DNA of 64,000 nucleotides from positions 62,001-126,000 of the forward strand of contig SFVK01000006.1 in assembly GCA_004561545.1 (NCBI GenBank), in the 5' to 3' direction. Source of the stretch: a bacterium. Its GTDB lineage: Bacteria; Bacillota; Clostridia; Oscillospirales; Ruminococcaceae. Positions 26,413 through 34,576 of the stretch are shown here, in pieces; the first letter of the stretch is position 1, and each line of letters opens with the position of its first letter. Under the pieces are notes generated by a model that saw nothing but the letters and a program-made list of their open reading frames with translations, did not search any database and had not been told where the DNA came from. Both the position numbers and the translations under genes were made by a program.

Positions 26413-27207
26413 ATGGAACTCATCCATGTCAAAATTCTGGACCAGGCGGGCCACGCCCTGCTCACCTGCCCGGGCGCGGAGCACGTCAGCCTGGTGTACA
26501 ACGCGCCTTACAAGCCCGGCGACCGCATTGCCATCGAGACCGGCACCCCCGGGCAGTATCTGATGGTCCAGTTTGAGGACACCATGGCCCCGGCGCTGCT
26601 CTATGTGACCAAACGGGAAATCAACTTCCACATTCCCTTCGGCGACCAGGCCGTCACCTACAGTCCCAAGAGCTTTGCGGGGGACTGCCATGTGATCCGC
26701 GCCCGCTTTGCGACGCCGGAGGAGGTTGCCGCCCGCCGCAATCTGGCCTTCAACCCCTACGACACCCACGGCGACACCGGCTGTTATCCCCACGCCAGCG
26801 CCAATGTGGAGACCCGGGGCGAGGCGGTGTTTGCCGCCCGCAACGCCATTGACGGCGTCTATGAGAACGTCGCCCACGGCACCTGGCCCTACCAGAGCTG
26901 GGGCATCAACCGGGACCCCAACGCCGCGCTGACGCTGGATTTTGGCCGCCCCGTCACGGTGGACGAGCTGCGCCTGACGCTGCGGGCCGATTTTCCCCAT
27001 GACAGTTGGTGGACCAGCGCCACGGTGGCGTTCAGCGACGGCAGCCGGGAGGTTTTGCCGCTGGAAAAATCCCCCGATCCCCAGTGCTTTTCCATTGCGC
27101 CCCGCACCGTCACCCGCCTGACGCTCTGCGAGCTCATCAAGGCCGATGACCCCAGCCCCTTCCCCGCCCTGACCCAGATCGAGGCCTGGGGCACCGAGGC
27201 GAAATAA
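26413..27207 (+). CDS. Discoidin (F5/8 type C)-like carbohydrate-binding protein
   Basis: 264 aa. CAGGAGG lies 10 bases before the ATG. The first 110 residues are beta-rich and of unknown type. The second half carries galactose-binding-like features: ARNAIDGVYENVAHGTWPYQSWG, then LTLDFGRPVTVDELRLTLR and FSDGSREVLPL, typical of F5/8 type C domains. Unusually for such a domain there is no signal peptide or membrane anchor, so it seems cytoplasmic. It closes the plus-strand arm. It could be an intracellular glycan-binding accessory or an uncharacterised enzyme. Confidence 0.75.
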   Translation: MELIHVKILDQAGHALLTCPGAEHVSLVYNAPYKPGDRIAIETGTPGQYLMVQFEDTMAPALLYVTKREINFHIPFGDQAVTYSPKSFAGDCHVIRARFATPEEVAARRNLAFNPYDTHGDTGCYPHASANVETRGEAVFAARNAIDGVYENVAHGTWPYQSWGINRDPNAALTLDFGRPVTVDELRLTLRADFPHDSWWTSATVAFSDGSREVLPLEKSPDPQCFSIAPRTVTRLTLCELIKADDPSPFPALTQIEAWGTEAK

Positions 27208-27392
27208 CCCGCCGCCCGGCGGCATTCCCCCGTGGATCTGCCGTGTGCAGGGTCCCGCACAAAAGCCGGCAGGGAGCGGACGCCATAAAATGTCCCTGCT
27301 GCCAGGCGGAAACACTCCACGACTCCCTCCCCTGCGGCAGAATCCTGTGGAGCGGGAAAAAGCACCTTGCCCGTATCAGTTAAGAATCCTGT

Positions 27393-27421
27393 TTGCCATG
27401 CCGCACATTTTATGGTATGAT
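27393..27421 (+). promoter_or_regulatory. Promoter of the MmeI-like RM gene
   Basis: TTGCCA (27393-27398), 17 bp, TATGAT (27416-27421), 33 bases before the start codon. The preceding gap (27208-27392) shows no gene. Confidence 0.75.
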
Positions 27422-27453
27422 GACAACAAAAGCCATTGAATGGGGTGACTGCT

Positions 27454-30270
27454 ATGACCGCCGCACAACAGCAACAGGCCGCAAAGAATTTTGCCGCCTA
27501 CTGGAAAGGAAAGGGCTACGAAAAAGGGGAAAGCCAGCCCTTTTGGCTGTCGCTTCTCCGGGATGTCTATGGCGTGGAGCACCCGGAACAGTTCATTCAG
27601 TTTGAGGAACAGGTTCATCTTGACCACACCAGCTTTATTGACGGCACAATTCCTTCTACCCATGTCCTGATTGAACAAAAAGGATTGGGCAAGGATTTGA
27701 ACAAGCCCATCAAACAATCGGACGGGGCGTTGCTGTCGCCTTTTGAGCAGGCAAAGCGCTATATTCTGGAACTGCCCGTGTCGCAGCACCCGCGCTGGGT
27801 GGTGACCTGTAATTTCAGCACATTTTATGTGTACGATATGGAACGCCCGCGCGGCGAACCGGAAATGATCGAACTGGCCAATCTGGAAAAGGAATACTAT
27901 CGGCTTCAATTCCTTGTCGATGCCGGGAATGAACACCTCAAGCGAGAAATGGAAGTCTCCATTGCGGCAGGTGAAATTGTCGGTTTGCTGTATGATGCCT
28001 TTTATAAACAGTATGCAAACCCGGAATCCGAACATTCATTAAAAAGTCTGAACAAACTGTGTGTGCGCCTGGTTTTCTGCCTGTATGCCGAGGACGCGGG
28101 CATTTTCGGACATCACGGGATGTTCCATGATTATCTGGCCGCTTTCAACACGCGCGGGATGCGCAAGGCGCTGGTGGATTTGTTCCGGGTTTTGGATACC
28201 AAACCGCAGGACCGTGACCCGTATCTGAAAGACGATAACCCGGCCCTGGCGGCATTCCCCTATGTCAACGGCGGGTTATTCTCTGACGAAACCATAGAGA
28301 TACCGCCCTTTACCGATGAAATCCGCAATCTGCTGCTGGTAAAGGCCAGCGAAAACTTCAACTGGTCGGAAATCAGCCCCACGATTTTCGGCGCTGTATT
28401 TGAGAGCACCTTGAACCCGGAAACCCGCCGCAGCGGCGGGATGCACTATACCAGCATTGAAAACATCCACAAGGTCATTGACCCGCTGTTTCTGGACGGA
28501 CTGAAAGACGAACTGGCCGGGATCTGCGAAATCCCCGTAGAGCGCACCAAGACCGCAAAACTGCGGGTCTTTCAACGCAAATTGGCGTCGCTCAGCTTTC
28601 TGGACCCCGCGTGTGGCAGCGGGAACTTTTTGACCGAAACTTATTTAAGCCTGCGCCGGTTGGAAAACAAAATTTTGCTGGAACTGTCCCACGGGCAGGT
28701 CACAATGTACACCGCCAGCGAAAGCCCGATTCAGGTTTCCATCAGCCAGTTTTACGGCATTGAAATCAACGATTTTGCGGTAACGGTAGCCAAAACCGCG
28801 CTATGGATTGCCGAAAGCCAGATGATGAAAGAAACCGAAAAAATCCTGCTGGTGCCGCTGGAATTTCTGCCGCTGAAAACCAACGCCTGTATTGTGGAGG
28901 GCAACGCCCTGCGGATGGATTGGGAAAGCGTTGTACCCAAAAGTAAGCTAAATTATATTATGGGGAATCCGCCGTTTGTGGGGTATTCGTTGCAAAGTAA
29001 AGCCCAAAAAGACGATATTCTTTCTGTTTATGTTGACGAAAACGGAAAGCCCTATAAGACAGCCGGAAAAATCGATTATGTTGCCGGGTGGTATTTCAAA
29101 GCAACGCAGTTTATGCAGGGAACGGCTATCCGCACGGCGCTCGTTTCAACCAACTCTATCACGCAGGGGGAGCAGGTAAGTGCTGTTTGGGAGCCGCTGT
29201 TTACCCGTTTTGGGATTCATATTGATTTTGCCCATCGAACGTTCCGCTGGGATAGTGAAGCAAATGCAAAAGCCCATGTGCATTGCGTGATTGTAGGGTT
29301 TAGTTGTGCGGAAAATACTGCGCCAAGAATGTTGTACATAGATGGGCGGCCGCGTGAAGCGGAAAACATCAATGCTTATCTGACAGATGCACCAAATATC
29401 TCTATCCAATCACGCAACAAGCCGCTGTGTGATGTTCCTACACTTCAAAATGGTGGCAAACCAACAGAGGGAGGGTATTTAATCCTTACAGAAGAAGATA
29501 AAGATGAACTGTTAAACAAATACCCCCAAGCAAAGCGGTTCTTGCGCCCCTATATGATGGGAAAAGATTTTATCCAACGCAAACCTCGTTATTGTTTATG
29601 GTTGGTCGATGCAAGCCCAGCGGAACTAAAAAACTGCCCTGCCATACTGGAACGCATTGAAAAAGTTCGGGCTTATCGCTTGGCAAGTCCGAAAGAAGCT
29701 ACTCGCAAAAAGGCGACAACGCCGATGCTGTTTGATGAGGTTCGTGAATGTACCTCTGACTATGTTGCCATACCCAAGGTCTCATCCGAAAGGCGTCGCT
29801 ATATTCCAATGGATTATCTGACGCAGGACATCATACCGGGCGACGCGCTTTTCATGGTACCGGATGCTTCTTTGTATGATTTTGGCATTTTAATGTCGAA
29901 TATCCACATGGCATGGATGCGGGCGGTTTGCGGAAGATTAAAAAGCGACTACCGCTATTCCAAAGACGTGGTCTACAACAACTTCCCCTGGCCTTCCCCC
30001 ACCGAAGCGCAAAAAGCCAAAATCGAACAGACCGCACAAGCGATTCTGGACGCGCGCGCCCTTTACCCGGATTGCAGTTTGGCCGACCTGTACGACGACC
30101 TGACCATGCCGCCGGAATTGCGCAAAGCCCATCAGGCCAATGACCGCGCCGTAATGGACGCTTACGGCTTTACCAAAGGTACTGCTGCCCGCACCAGTGA
30201 AAGCGCCTGCGTTGCCGAACTGATGAAGCGATATCAGCAGTTGCTTTCCGCGCAGCAGCGTGAGAACTAA
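27454..30270 (+). CDS. MmeI-like type IIL restriction-modification enzyme
   Basis: 938 aa, near MmeI's 919. One chain carries nuclease, methyltransferase and target recognition. The N-terminal nuclease motif looks intact: Asp63 in FIDGT and Glu74-Gln-Lys76 in VLIEQKG (PD-ExK). A helical connector (about residues 130-370) leads to the adenine methyltransferase with motif I LDPACGSGNFL (about 384) and motif IV NPPF (about 504). The region from about 600 fits the MmeI target recognition domain (RFLRPYMMGKDF, SSERRRYIPM). Such enzymes methylate one strand of an asymmetric site and cut at a fixed distance. The start at 27454 is chosen for GGGGTG eight bases upstream. Codon use is visibly more AT-rich than the neighbours, a sign of transfer. 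The recognition site cannot be deduced. Confidence 0.92.
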   Translation: MTAAQQQQAAKNFAAYWKGKGYEKGESQPFWLSLLRDVYGVEHPEQFIQFEEQVHLDHTSFIDGTIPSTHVLIEQKGLGKDLNKPIKQSDGALLSPFEQAKRYILELPVSQHPRWVVTCNFSTFYVYDMERPRGEPEMIELANLEKEYYRLQFLVDAGNEHLKREMEVSIAAGEIVGLLYDAFYKQYANPESEHSLKSLNKLCVRLVFCLYAEDAGIFGHHGMFHDYLAAFNTRGMRKALVDLFRVLDTKPQDRDPYLKDDNPALAAFPYVNGGLFSDETIEIPPFTDEIRNLLLVKASENFNWSEISPTIFGAVFESTLNPETRRSGGMHYTSIENIHKVIDPLFLDGLKDELAGICEIPVERTKTAKLRVFQRKLASLSFLDPACGSGNFLTETYLSLRRLENKILLELSHGQVTMYTASESPIQVSISQFYGIEINDFAVTVAKTALWIAESQMMKETEKILLVPLEFLPLKTNACIVEGNALRMDWESVVPKSKLNYIMGNPPFVGYSLQSKAQKDDILSVYVDENGKPYKTAGKIDYVAGWYFKATQFMQGTAIRTALVSTNSITQGEQVSAVWEPLFTRFGIHIDFAHRTFRWDSEANAKAHVHCVIVGFSCAENTAPRMLYIDGRPREAENINAYLTDAPNISIQSRNKPLCDVPTLQNGGKPTEGGYLILTEEDKDELLNKYPQAKRFLRPYMMGKDFIQRKPRYCLWLVDASPAELKNCPAILERIEKVRAYRLASPKEATRKKATTPMLFDEVRECTSDYVAIPKVSSERRRYIPMDYLTQDIIPGDALFMVPDASLYDFGILMSNIHMAWMRAVCGRLKSDYRYSKDVVYNNFPWPSPTEAQKAKIEQTAQAILDARALYPDCSLADLYDDLTMPPELRKAHQANDRAVMDAYGFTKGTAARTSESACVAELMKRYQQLLSAQQREN

Positions 30271-30291
30271 TTTCCTTTTGTACATCACCAC

Positions 30292-30325
30292 AAAAAAATC
30301 CCCCGGACATCTGTCCGGGGGATTT
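30292..30325 (-). terminator. Terminator of the tRNA-Met/tRNA-Glu transcript
   Basis: 14-bp arms (30296-30309, 30312-30325) begin at the CCA end of tRNA-Glu; on the minus strand a T-run follows (30292-30298). It also closes off the convergent RM gene. Confidence 0.88.
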
Positions 30326-30399
30326 GGTGACCCGTACGGGAATCGAACCCATGTTACAGCCGTGAAAGGGCCGTGTCTTAACCGCTTGACCAACGGGCC
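30325..30399 (-). tRNA. tRNA-Glu (TTC)
   Basis: On the minus strand it begins GGCCCGTTGGTCAAGCGG and ends ACGGGTCACCA. The acceptor stem pairs, the anticodon loop reads CTTTCAC (anticodon TTC), and the T arm has GGTTCGATTCC. CCA is encoded. Confidence 0.96.
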
Positions 30400-30411
30400 A
30401 AAAGAATACAA

Positions 30412-30481
30412 GGTTTCGCTAAAACAGCAAGCAACTTACCAGCCACGATTGCGACCGGCCCCCAAGTATTTTAGCGAAACC
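30412..30481. repeat. Perfect inverted repeat between the two tRNA genes
   Basis: 13-bp arms GGTTTCGCTAAAA (30412-30424) and its complement (30469-30481) enclose 44 bases. It fills most of the spacer between tRNA-Met and tRNA-Glu and would form a long stem in the precursor RNA. Confidence 0.8.
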
Positions 30482-30490
30482 CTGCATTGG

Positions 30491-30567
30491 TGGTAGCGGT
30501 AACTGGATTTGAACCGGTGACACTTCGGGTATGAACCGAATGCTCTAGCCAACTGAGCTATACCGCC
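30491..30567 (-). tRNA. tRNA-Met (CAT), elongator type
   Basis: Minus strand begins GGCGGTATAGCTCAGTTGG and ends ACCGCTACCA; anticodon arm CGGTTCATACCCG. The A/U-closed acceptor and lack of three G-C pairs in the anticodon stem argue for elongator over initiator. tRNA-Ile2 is less likely by sequence. Confidence 0.94.
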
Positions 30568-30597
30568 ACATTTTTGCATCGGAAACGGTGCTATACT

Positions 30598-30626
30598 AGT
30601 ATAGTAAAACGCAAGGGGTTTGTCAA
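30598..30626 (-). promoter_or_regulatory. Strong promoter of the tRNA operon
   Basis: Minus strand: consensus TTGACA (30621-30626), 17 bp, TATACT (30598-30603), about 30 bases before tRNA-Met. Confidence 0.9.
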
Positions 30627-30802
30627 GCATTTTCTCCAAAAAAAATCAAAAAATCCCCGTTGCCCTTCAAAAATCCCGCCGCCTTTGCCGGGTTCCCGGC
30701 CCGCAGAAGCTCGTTTTGTGCTTTCTTTCCTTCTTTCATCCAGTTCTCATACAATTTCAGGGAACAATCCTATAATTTTATTAATTTTAAATGCAAATTC
30801 TA

Positions 30803-30831
30803 TTGACAATGCCTGACCCAGGTGTTAAAAT
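30803..30831 (+). promoter_or_regulatory. Promoter of the Fur-family gene
   Basis: TTGACA (30803-30808), 17 bp, TAAAAT (30826-30831), 44 bases before the start codon. The -10 lies inside a palindrome at 30825-30838. Confidence 0.85.
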
Positions 30832-30838
30832 ATTTTAA
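30825..30838. promoter_or_regulatory. AT-rich palindrome over the -10: candidate autoregulatory operator
   Basis: TTAAAATATTTTAA is a perfect 14-bp palindrome covering the -10 hexamer. Fur/PerR boxes are AT-rich inverted repeats, so self-repression is a reasonable inference. Confidence 0.5.
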
Positions 30839-30874
30839 AAAATGAATGTTTTTTACAATGTAAGGAGATATTTT

Positions 30875-31255
30875 ATGAAATATTCATGGCAGCGCCAGAT
30901 CATTCTGGAAATCATTCAGGAAGAAAAGCAGCACCTCTCCGCCCAGCAGATTTACGCGCTGGCCCGGGAGCGCTGCCCCCACATCAGCCTGGGCACCGTC
31001 TACCGCAACCTGAACACTCTGGCCGAGAACGGCATGATCGGCCGCGTGGGCATGATCAGCGGGGCCGAGTGCTTTGACTGGGACCCCAACTCCCATGAGC
31101 ATCTGTATTGCCGCAAGTGCCACAAGATCATCAACTTGGATCTGCCGGAAAACGAGCTGAACAACCTGATCAAGAGCGTGCCCGGCGTCCGGGCTGAGGG
31201 CCACTGCCTGACCGTGACCGGCCTGTGCCCTGAGTGCGCCGGCAAGGACGCCTAA
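30875..31255 (+). CDS. Fur-family metal-dependent repressor, PerR-like
   Basis: 126 aa. TAAGGAGA precedes the ATG at 30875. Winged helix residues 1-65 with the ISLGTVYRNLNTL recognition helix. The structural zinc site is Cys79/Cys82 and Cys118/Cys121. Aligned to B. subtilis PerR, the regulatory metal ligands H37, D85, H91 and H93 are kept as His20, Asp68, His74 and His76. The position of D104, which PerR needs for peroxide sensing, holds Asn87 (Asp89 is two residues on). So it may be a PerR with altered sensing, or a Fur/Zur relative. It is monocistronic. The ORF starting earlier lacks a ribosome site. Confidence 0.92.
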   Translation: MKYSWQRQIILEIIQEEKQHLSAQQIYALARERCPHISLGTVYRNLNTLAENGMIGRVGMISGAECFDWDPNSHEHLYCRKCHKIINLDLPENELNNLIKSVPGVRAEGHCLTVTGLCPECAGKDA

Positions 31256-31350
31256 GCGTTGCCCTTTTTGCCTTTGCCGCGCGGGCTGGCTGCCTGCGGG
31301 GGATTGTTTTTTGCGCTCCAAAGTCAATCGAACACCGCCTGTCCCCCGCC

Positions 31351-31373
31351 GTCCCCGGCCGGGGACATTTTTT
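31351..31373 (+). terminator. Intrinsic terminator of the Fur-family gene
   Basis: Palindrome GTCCCCGGCCGGGGAC (31351-31366) followed by A and six T. Confidence 0.85.
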
Positions 31374-31736
31374 GTGCTGTGGAATGGGGGCGCTCCTCGC
31401 CTCCTGTCCCCCACTCACGGACAATCTTTTATTTTCCCCATAAATCGCCGTCGATTTGTTTTTCTCTCAGATACACCTCCATCAGGGGCAGGGCAAAAAT
31501 TGACAAAAACGACCTTTTTCTGCCCGGGTTGGTTTGTACAAACCACAGAAAAGAGCCGGATTTGGTTACAAAATAGAAACAAGCTCTTTTTTTCCCGGCC
31601 CAATGGCGGTATAATACACCCACAGCACAAAGATGTGCGGAGTATTGCACTCAGTCTTTGTGCTGTTTTATATTTTGCTTCCCGTTTACCGATTTAAATC
31701 GACTGGTAAAATAGGAAGAGAGAGAAGGTTACACAA
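31374..31736 (+). other. Gene-free leader region upstream of oppA
   Basis: No ORF here has a ribosome site or recognisable product. Contents: a -10 TATAAT at 31610-31615 with no good -35, then a long hairpin at 31622-31666 and the oppA leader. Confidence 0.6.
31610..31666 (+). promoter_or_regulatory. oppA promoter -10 with a hairpin at the transcript 5' end
   Basis: TATAAT (31610-31615). Twelve-base perfect arms ACAGCACAAAGA (31622-31633) and complement (31655-31666) enclose 21 bases with an inner GTGC/GCAC stem; TTTATATTTT follows. The likely start site, 6-7 bases past the -10, coincides with the base of the stem. It could be a 5' stabilising hairpin or a terminator-type attenuator. Confidence 0.65.
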
Positions 31737-33443
31737 ATGAAGAACGCCAAGTCCCTTTTGGCCTTCGGAATGGCGACTGCCATGGCATTGGCGGCCACCG
31801 GCTGCGGCGGTTCCGCCTCGAGCGCCAGCTCTGCTGCGGAATCCACCTCCAGCGCCTCCCAGGCCACCGAGGCAGAGAGCGCCTCTGCCGGTTCCGGCAC
31901 GCTGAACATCATGCTGGAAACCCCCGTTGAGTCTCTGGACCCCCAGCTGGCCACCGACGGCACCTCCTTTGAGGTCATTGCCGACTACACCGACGGCCTG
32001 ATGCAGATGGACGCCGACGGCGCCGCCGTGCCCGCCTGTGCCGAGAGCTATGAGGTCAGCGAGGACGGCACCACCTACACCTTCCACATCCGTGAGGATG
32101 CGGTCTGGTCCAACGGCGACCCCGTCACCGCCAACGACTTTGTCTTTGCCTGGCAGCGCGCGGTGGACCCCGCCAACGCTTCCGAGTATTCCTATATGCT
32201 GTCTGACATCGGCCAGATTGTCAACGCCGCCGAGATCATCGCCGGTGAGAAGGACGTCTCCGAGCTGGGCGTCACCGCCGTGGACGACAAGACCCTGGAG
32301 GTTCAACTGAACGTTCCCGTCAGCTACTTCCTGAGCCTGATGTACTTCCCCACCTACTATCCCGTCAACCAGGCCTTCTTTGAGAGCTGCGGCGACACCT
32401 TCGCCACCAGCCCCGAAACCACCCTGTCCAACGGCGCCTTTGTGCTGACCAGCTATGAGCCGGCCGCCACCGCCTTTGAGCTGGTGAAGAACGAAGACTA
32501 CTACGACGCCGACAAGGTTCAGCTGGCCGGCCTGAACTACCAGGTCATCCAGGACAGCCAGCAGGCTCTGATGAGCTACCAGAACGGCGATCTGGACACC
32601 ACCCTGCTGAACGGCGAACAGGTCGATCAGGTCAAGGATGATCCCGAGTTCACCAGCGTTGGCGCCGGTTACCTGTGGTACATCAGCCCCAACATCAAGG
32701 AGGTCCCCGAGCTGGCCAACCTGAACCTGCGTCTGGCCATGACCTTTGCCCTGGACCGCGATTCCATCTGCAACGACGTCCTGAAGGACGGCTGCGCCCC
32801 CACCTACACCGCCGTTCCTCCCGAGTTTGCCGCCGGTCCCGACGGCAGCGACTTCAGCGCTGACCAGACCATGTTCGCCGATGCCTGCGCCTACGATCCC
32901 GACAAGGCTCTGGAGTACTACGAGGCCGCCAAGACCGAGCTGAGCCAGGACACCTTTACGTTCGACATGGTGGTTGACGCCGACGACGCCCCCCAGAAGG
33001 TGGCCCAGGTGGTCAAGGAGCAGCTGGAGACCACCCTGCCCGGCATGACCATCAACCTGACCATCGAGCCCAAGAAGCAGCGCGTTGAGGATATGCAGAA
33101 CGGCAACTTCCAGCTGGGTCTGACCCGCTGGGGCCCCGACTACGCCGATCCCATGACCTACCTGGGTATGTGGGTGACCGACAACTCCAACAACTACGGC
33201 GTCTGGTCCAACGCGGACTACGATGCCATCATCGCCGAGTGCACCACCGGTGATCTGTGCACCGATCCCGAGGGCCGCTGGAGCGCCCTGTACGACGCCG
33301 AGAAGATCGTGATGGATGAGGCCGTCATCTTCCCGCTGTACACCCAGTGCAATGCCGAGATGGTCTCCTCCGCCGTGAGCGGCATCGAGTTCCATCCCGT
33401 TGCCCTGAACCGCGTTTATAAGAATGCCGTGAAGGCCGGCTGA
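31737..33443 (+). CDS. oppA: Oligopeptide-binding lipoprotein (OppA/SBP family 5)
   Basis: 568 aa. Signal peptide with lipidated Cys23 (ALAATGC), Ser/Ala/Glu linker to about residue 55, then the family 5 solute-binding body: NIMLETPVESLDPQLATD near the start, WSNGDPVTANDFVFAWQR (about residues 123-140), and TRWGPDYADPMTYLGM near residue 465. It captures peptides outside the cell and passes them to the OppBC channel. It heads the opp operon; the terminator-like hairpin after it suggests higher expression than the membrane genes. The ribosome site (GAGAGAAGG) is weak and 9 bases away. Confidence 0.95.
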   Translation: MKNAKSLLAFGMATAMALAATGCGGSASSASSAAESTSSASQATEAESASAGSGTLNIMLETPVESLDPQLATDGTSFEVIADYTDGLMQMDADGAAVPACAESYEVSEDGTTYTFHIREDAVWSNGDPVTANDFVFAWQRAVDPANASEYSYMLSDIGQIVNAAEIIAGEKDVSELGVTAVDDKTLEVQLNVPVSYFLSLMYFPTYYPVNQAFFESCGDTFATSPETTLSNGAFVLTSYEPAATAFELVKNEDYYDADKVQLAGLNYQVIQDSQQALMSYQNGDLDTTLLNGEQVDQVKDDPEFTSVGAGYLWYISPNIKEVPELANLNLRLAMTFALDRDSICNDVLKDGCAPTYTAVPPEFAAGPDGSDFSADQTMFADACAYDPDKALEYYEAAKTELSQDTFTFDMVVDADDAPQKVAQVVKEQLETTLPGMTINLTIEPKKQRVEDMQNGNFQLGLTRWGPDYADPMTYLGMWVTDNSNNYGVWSNADYDAIIAECTTGDLCTDPEGRWSALYDAEKIVMDEAVIFPLYTQCNAEMVSSAVSGIEFHPVALNRVYKNAVKAG

Positions 33444-33479
33444 GCATTGGCTCCCGTCCTGACTGAATAAGGCATCCGG

Positions 33480-33522
33480 GCCGCGCAGTGGCCGTTCCGC
33501 TACGGCTGCTGCGCGGCTTTTT
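33480..33522 (+). terminator. Partial terminator between oppA and oppB
   Basis: Stem GCCGCGCAG with CTGCGCGGC extended by GGCCGT/ACGGC, then TTTTT (33518-33522). oppB follows without an obvious promoter, so read-through is expected. Confidence 0.8.
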
Positions 33523-33638
33523 GATGATATGGTGTGCGCCACAAGCGCACAGGAGCGTTCGCCGCAGGCACAGCCCCCGGCCGCTCCCATCCCCGGCCCG
33601 CCGGGCCGGTCACTCCACCGAAGGAGGCATCCCCAACC

Positions 33639-34574
33639 GTGAAAAAATACACTCTCAAGCGTATTTTAACCTCTCTCTTCACCCTTCTGGCGATTCTGCT
33701 GGTCCTGTTCATTCTGATGAAACTGATGCCCGGCTCGCCCTTCAACGATGAAAAGCTCAGCGAGGAAATGCGCGCGGCGCTCTACGCCAAGTACGGCCTG
33801 GACCAGCCCATTGTGGTCCAGTTCTTCAAGTATGTGGGCGGTATGCTGCGCGGCGACCTGGGCGTGAGCTACAACATTTCCAAGAACACCCCCATCAGCC
33901 AGCTCATCCAGACCCGTCTGCCCATCTCCATCCGCATCGGCGGCATGGCGGTCACGCTGGGCGCCGTGGTGGGCCTGATTCTGGGCATTGTGGCCGCCCT
34001 CAAGCGGGACACCGTCTGGGACACCTGCGCCACCATCATCTCGGTCATCGGCGTGTCGGTTCCCTCCTACGTCTTTGCGCTGGGGCTTTCCTACTTTTTC
34101 GGCTTCAAGCTCAAGTGGTTCCCCATGCTGTTCAGCGCCAAGGCCATCACCCAGTCCAGCGTGCTGCCCAGCATCTCGCTGTCCATGTTCACCATGGCCT
34201 CCATCGCGCGGTTTACCCGCAGTGAAATGCTGGAGGTGCTGGACAGCGACTATATGCTTCTGGCCGAGAGCAAGGGCATTTCCGGCGCGTCGCTGATCTT
34301 CCGCCACGCGCTGCGCAACGCCCTCATCCCCATCATCACGGTGCTGGCGCCCCTGATTGTGGACCTGATGACCGGCTCGCTGGTGGTGGAAAAGATCTTT
34401 GCCATTCCCGGCGTGGGCAGCCTGCTGGTCAACGCCATCCAGTCCAACGACTACAATGTGGTCATCAGCCTGAGCTTTATTTACAGCGCCATGTACATCG
34501 GCATCATGCTGGTGGTGGATATCCTGTACGGCATCATTGATCCGCGCATCCGTCTGGCAAAGGAGGGGAACTGA
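33639..34574 (+). CDS. oppB: Oligopeptide ABC transporter permease OppB
   Basis: 311 aa with a GTG start at 33639, chosen because AAGGAGG lies 11 bases upstream and the N-terminal membrane helix (ILTSLFTLLAILLVLFILM) follows at once. Six membrane segments; the ATPase-docking EAA loop is YMLLAESKGISGASLIFRHA (about residues 205-224). PGSPFND near residue 30 is typical of the OppB/DppB family. Confidence 0.95.
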   Translation: MKKYTLKRILTSLFTLLAILLVLFILMKLMPGSPFNDEKLSEEMRAALYAKYGLDQPIVVQFFKYVGGMLRGDLGVSYNISKNTPISQLIQTRLPISIRIGGMAVTLGAVVGLILGIVAALKRDTVWDTCATIISVIGVSVPSYVFALGLSYFFGFKLKWFPMLFSAKAITQSSVLPSISLSMFTMASIARFTRSEMLEVLDSDYMLLAESKGISGASLIFRHALRNALIPIITVLAPLIVDLMTGSLVVEKIFAIPGVGSLLVNAIQSNDYNVVISLSFIYSAMYIGIMLVVDILYGIIDPRIRLAKEGN

Positions 34575-34576
34575 GT

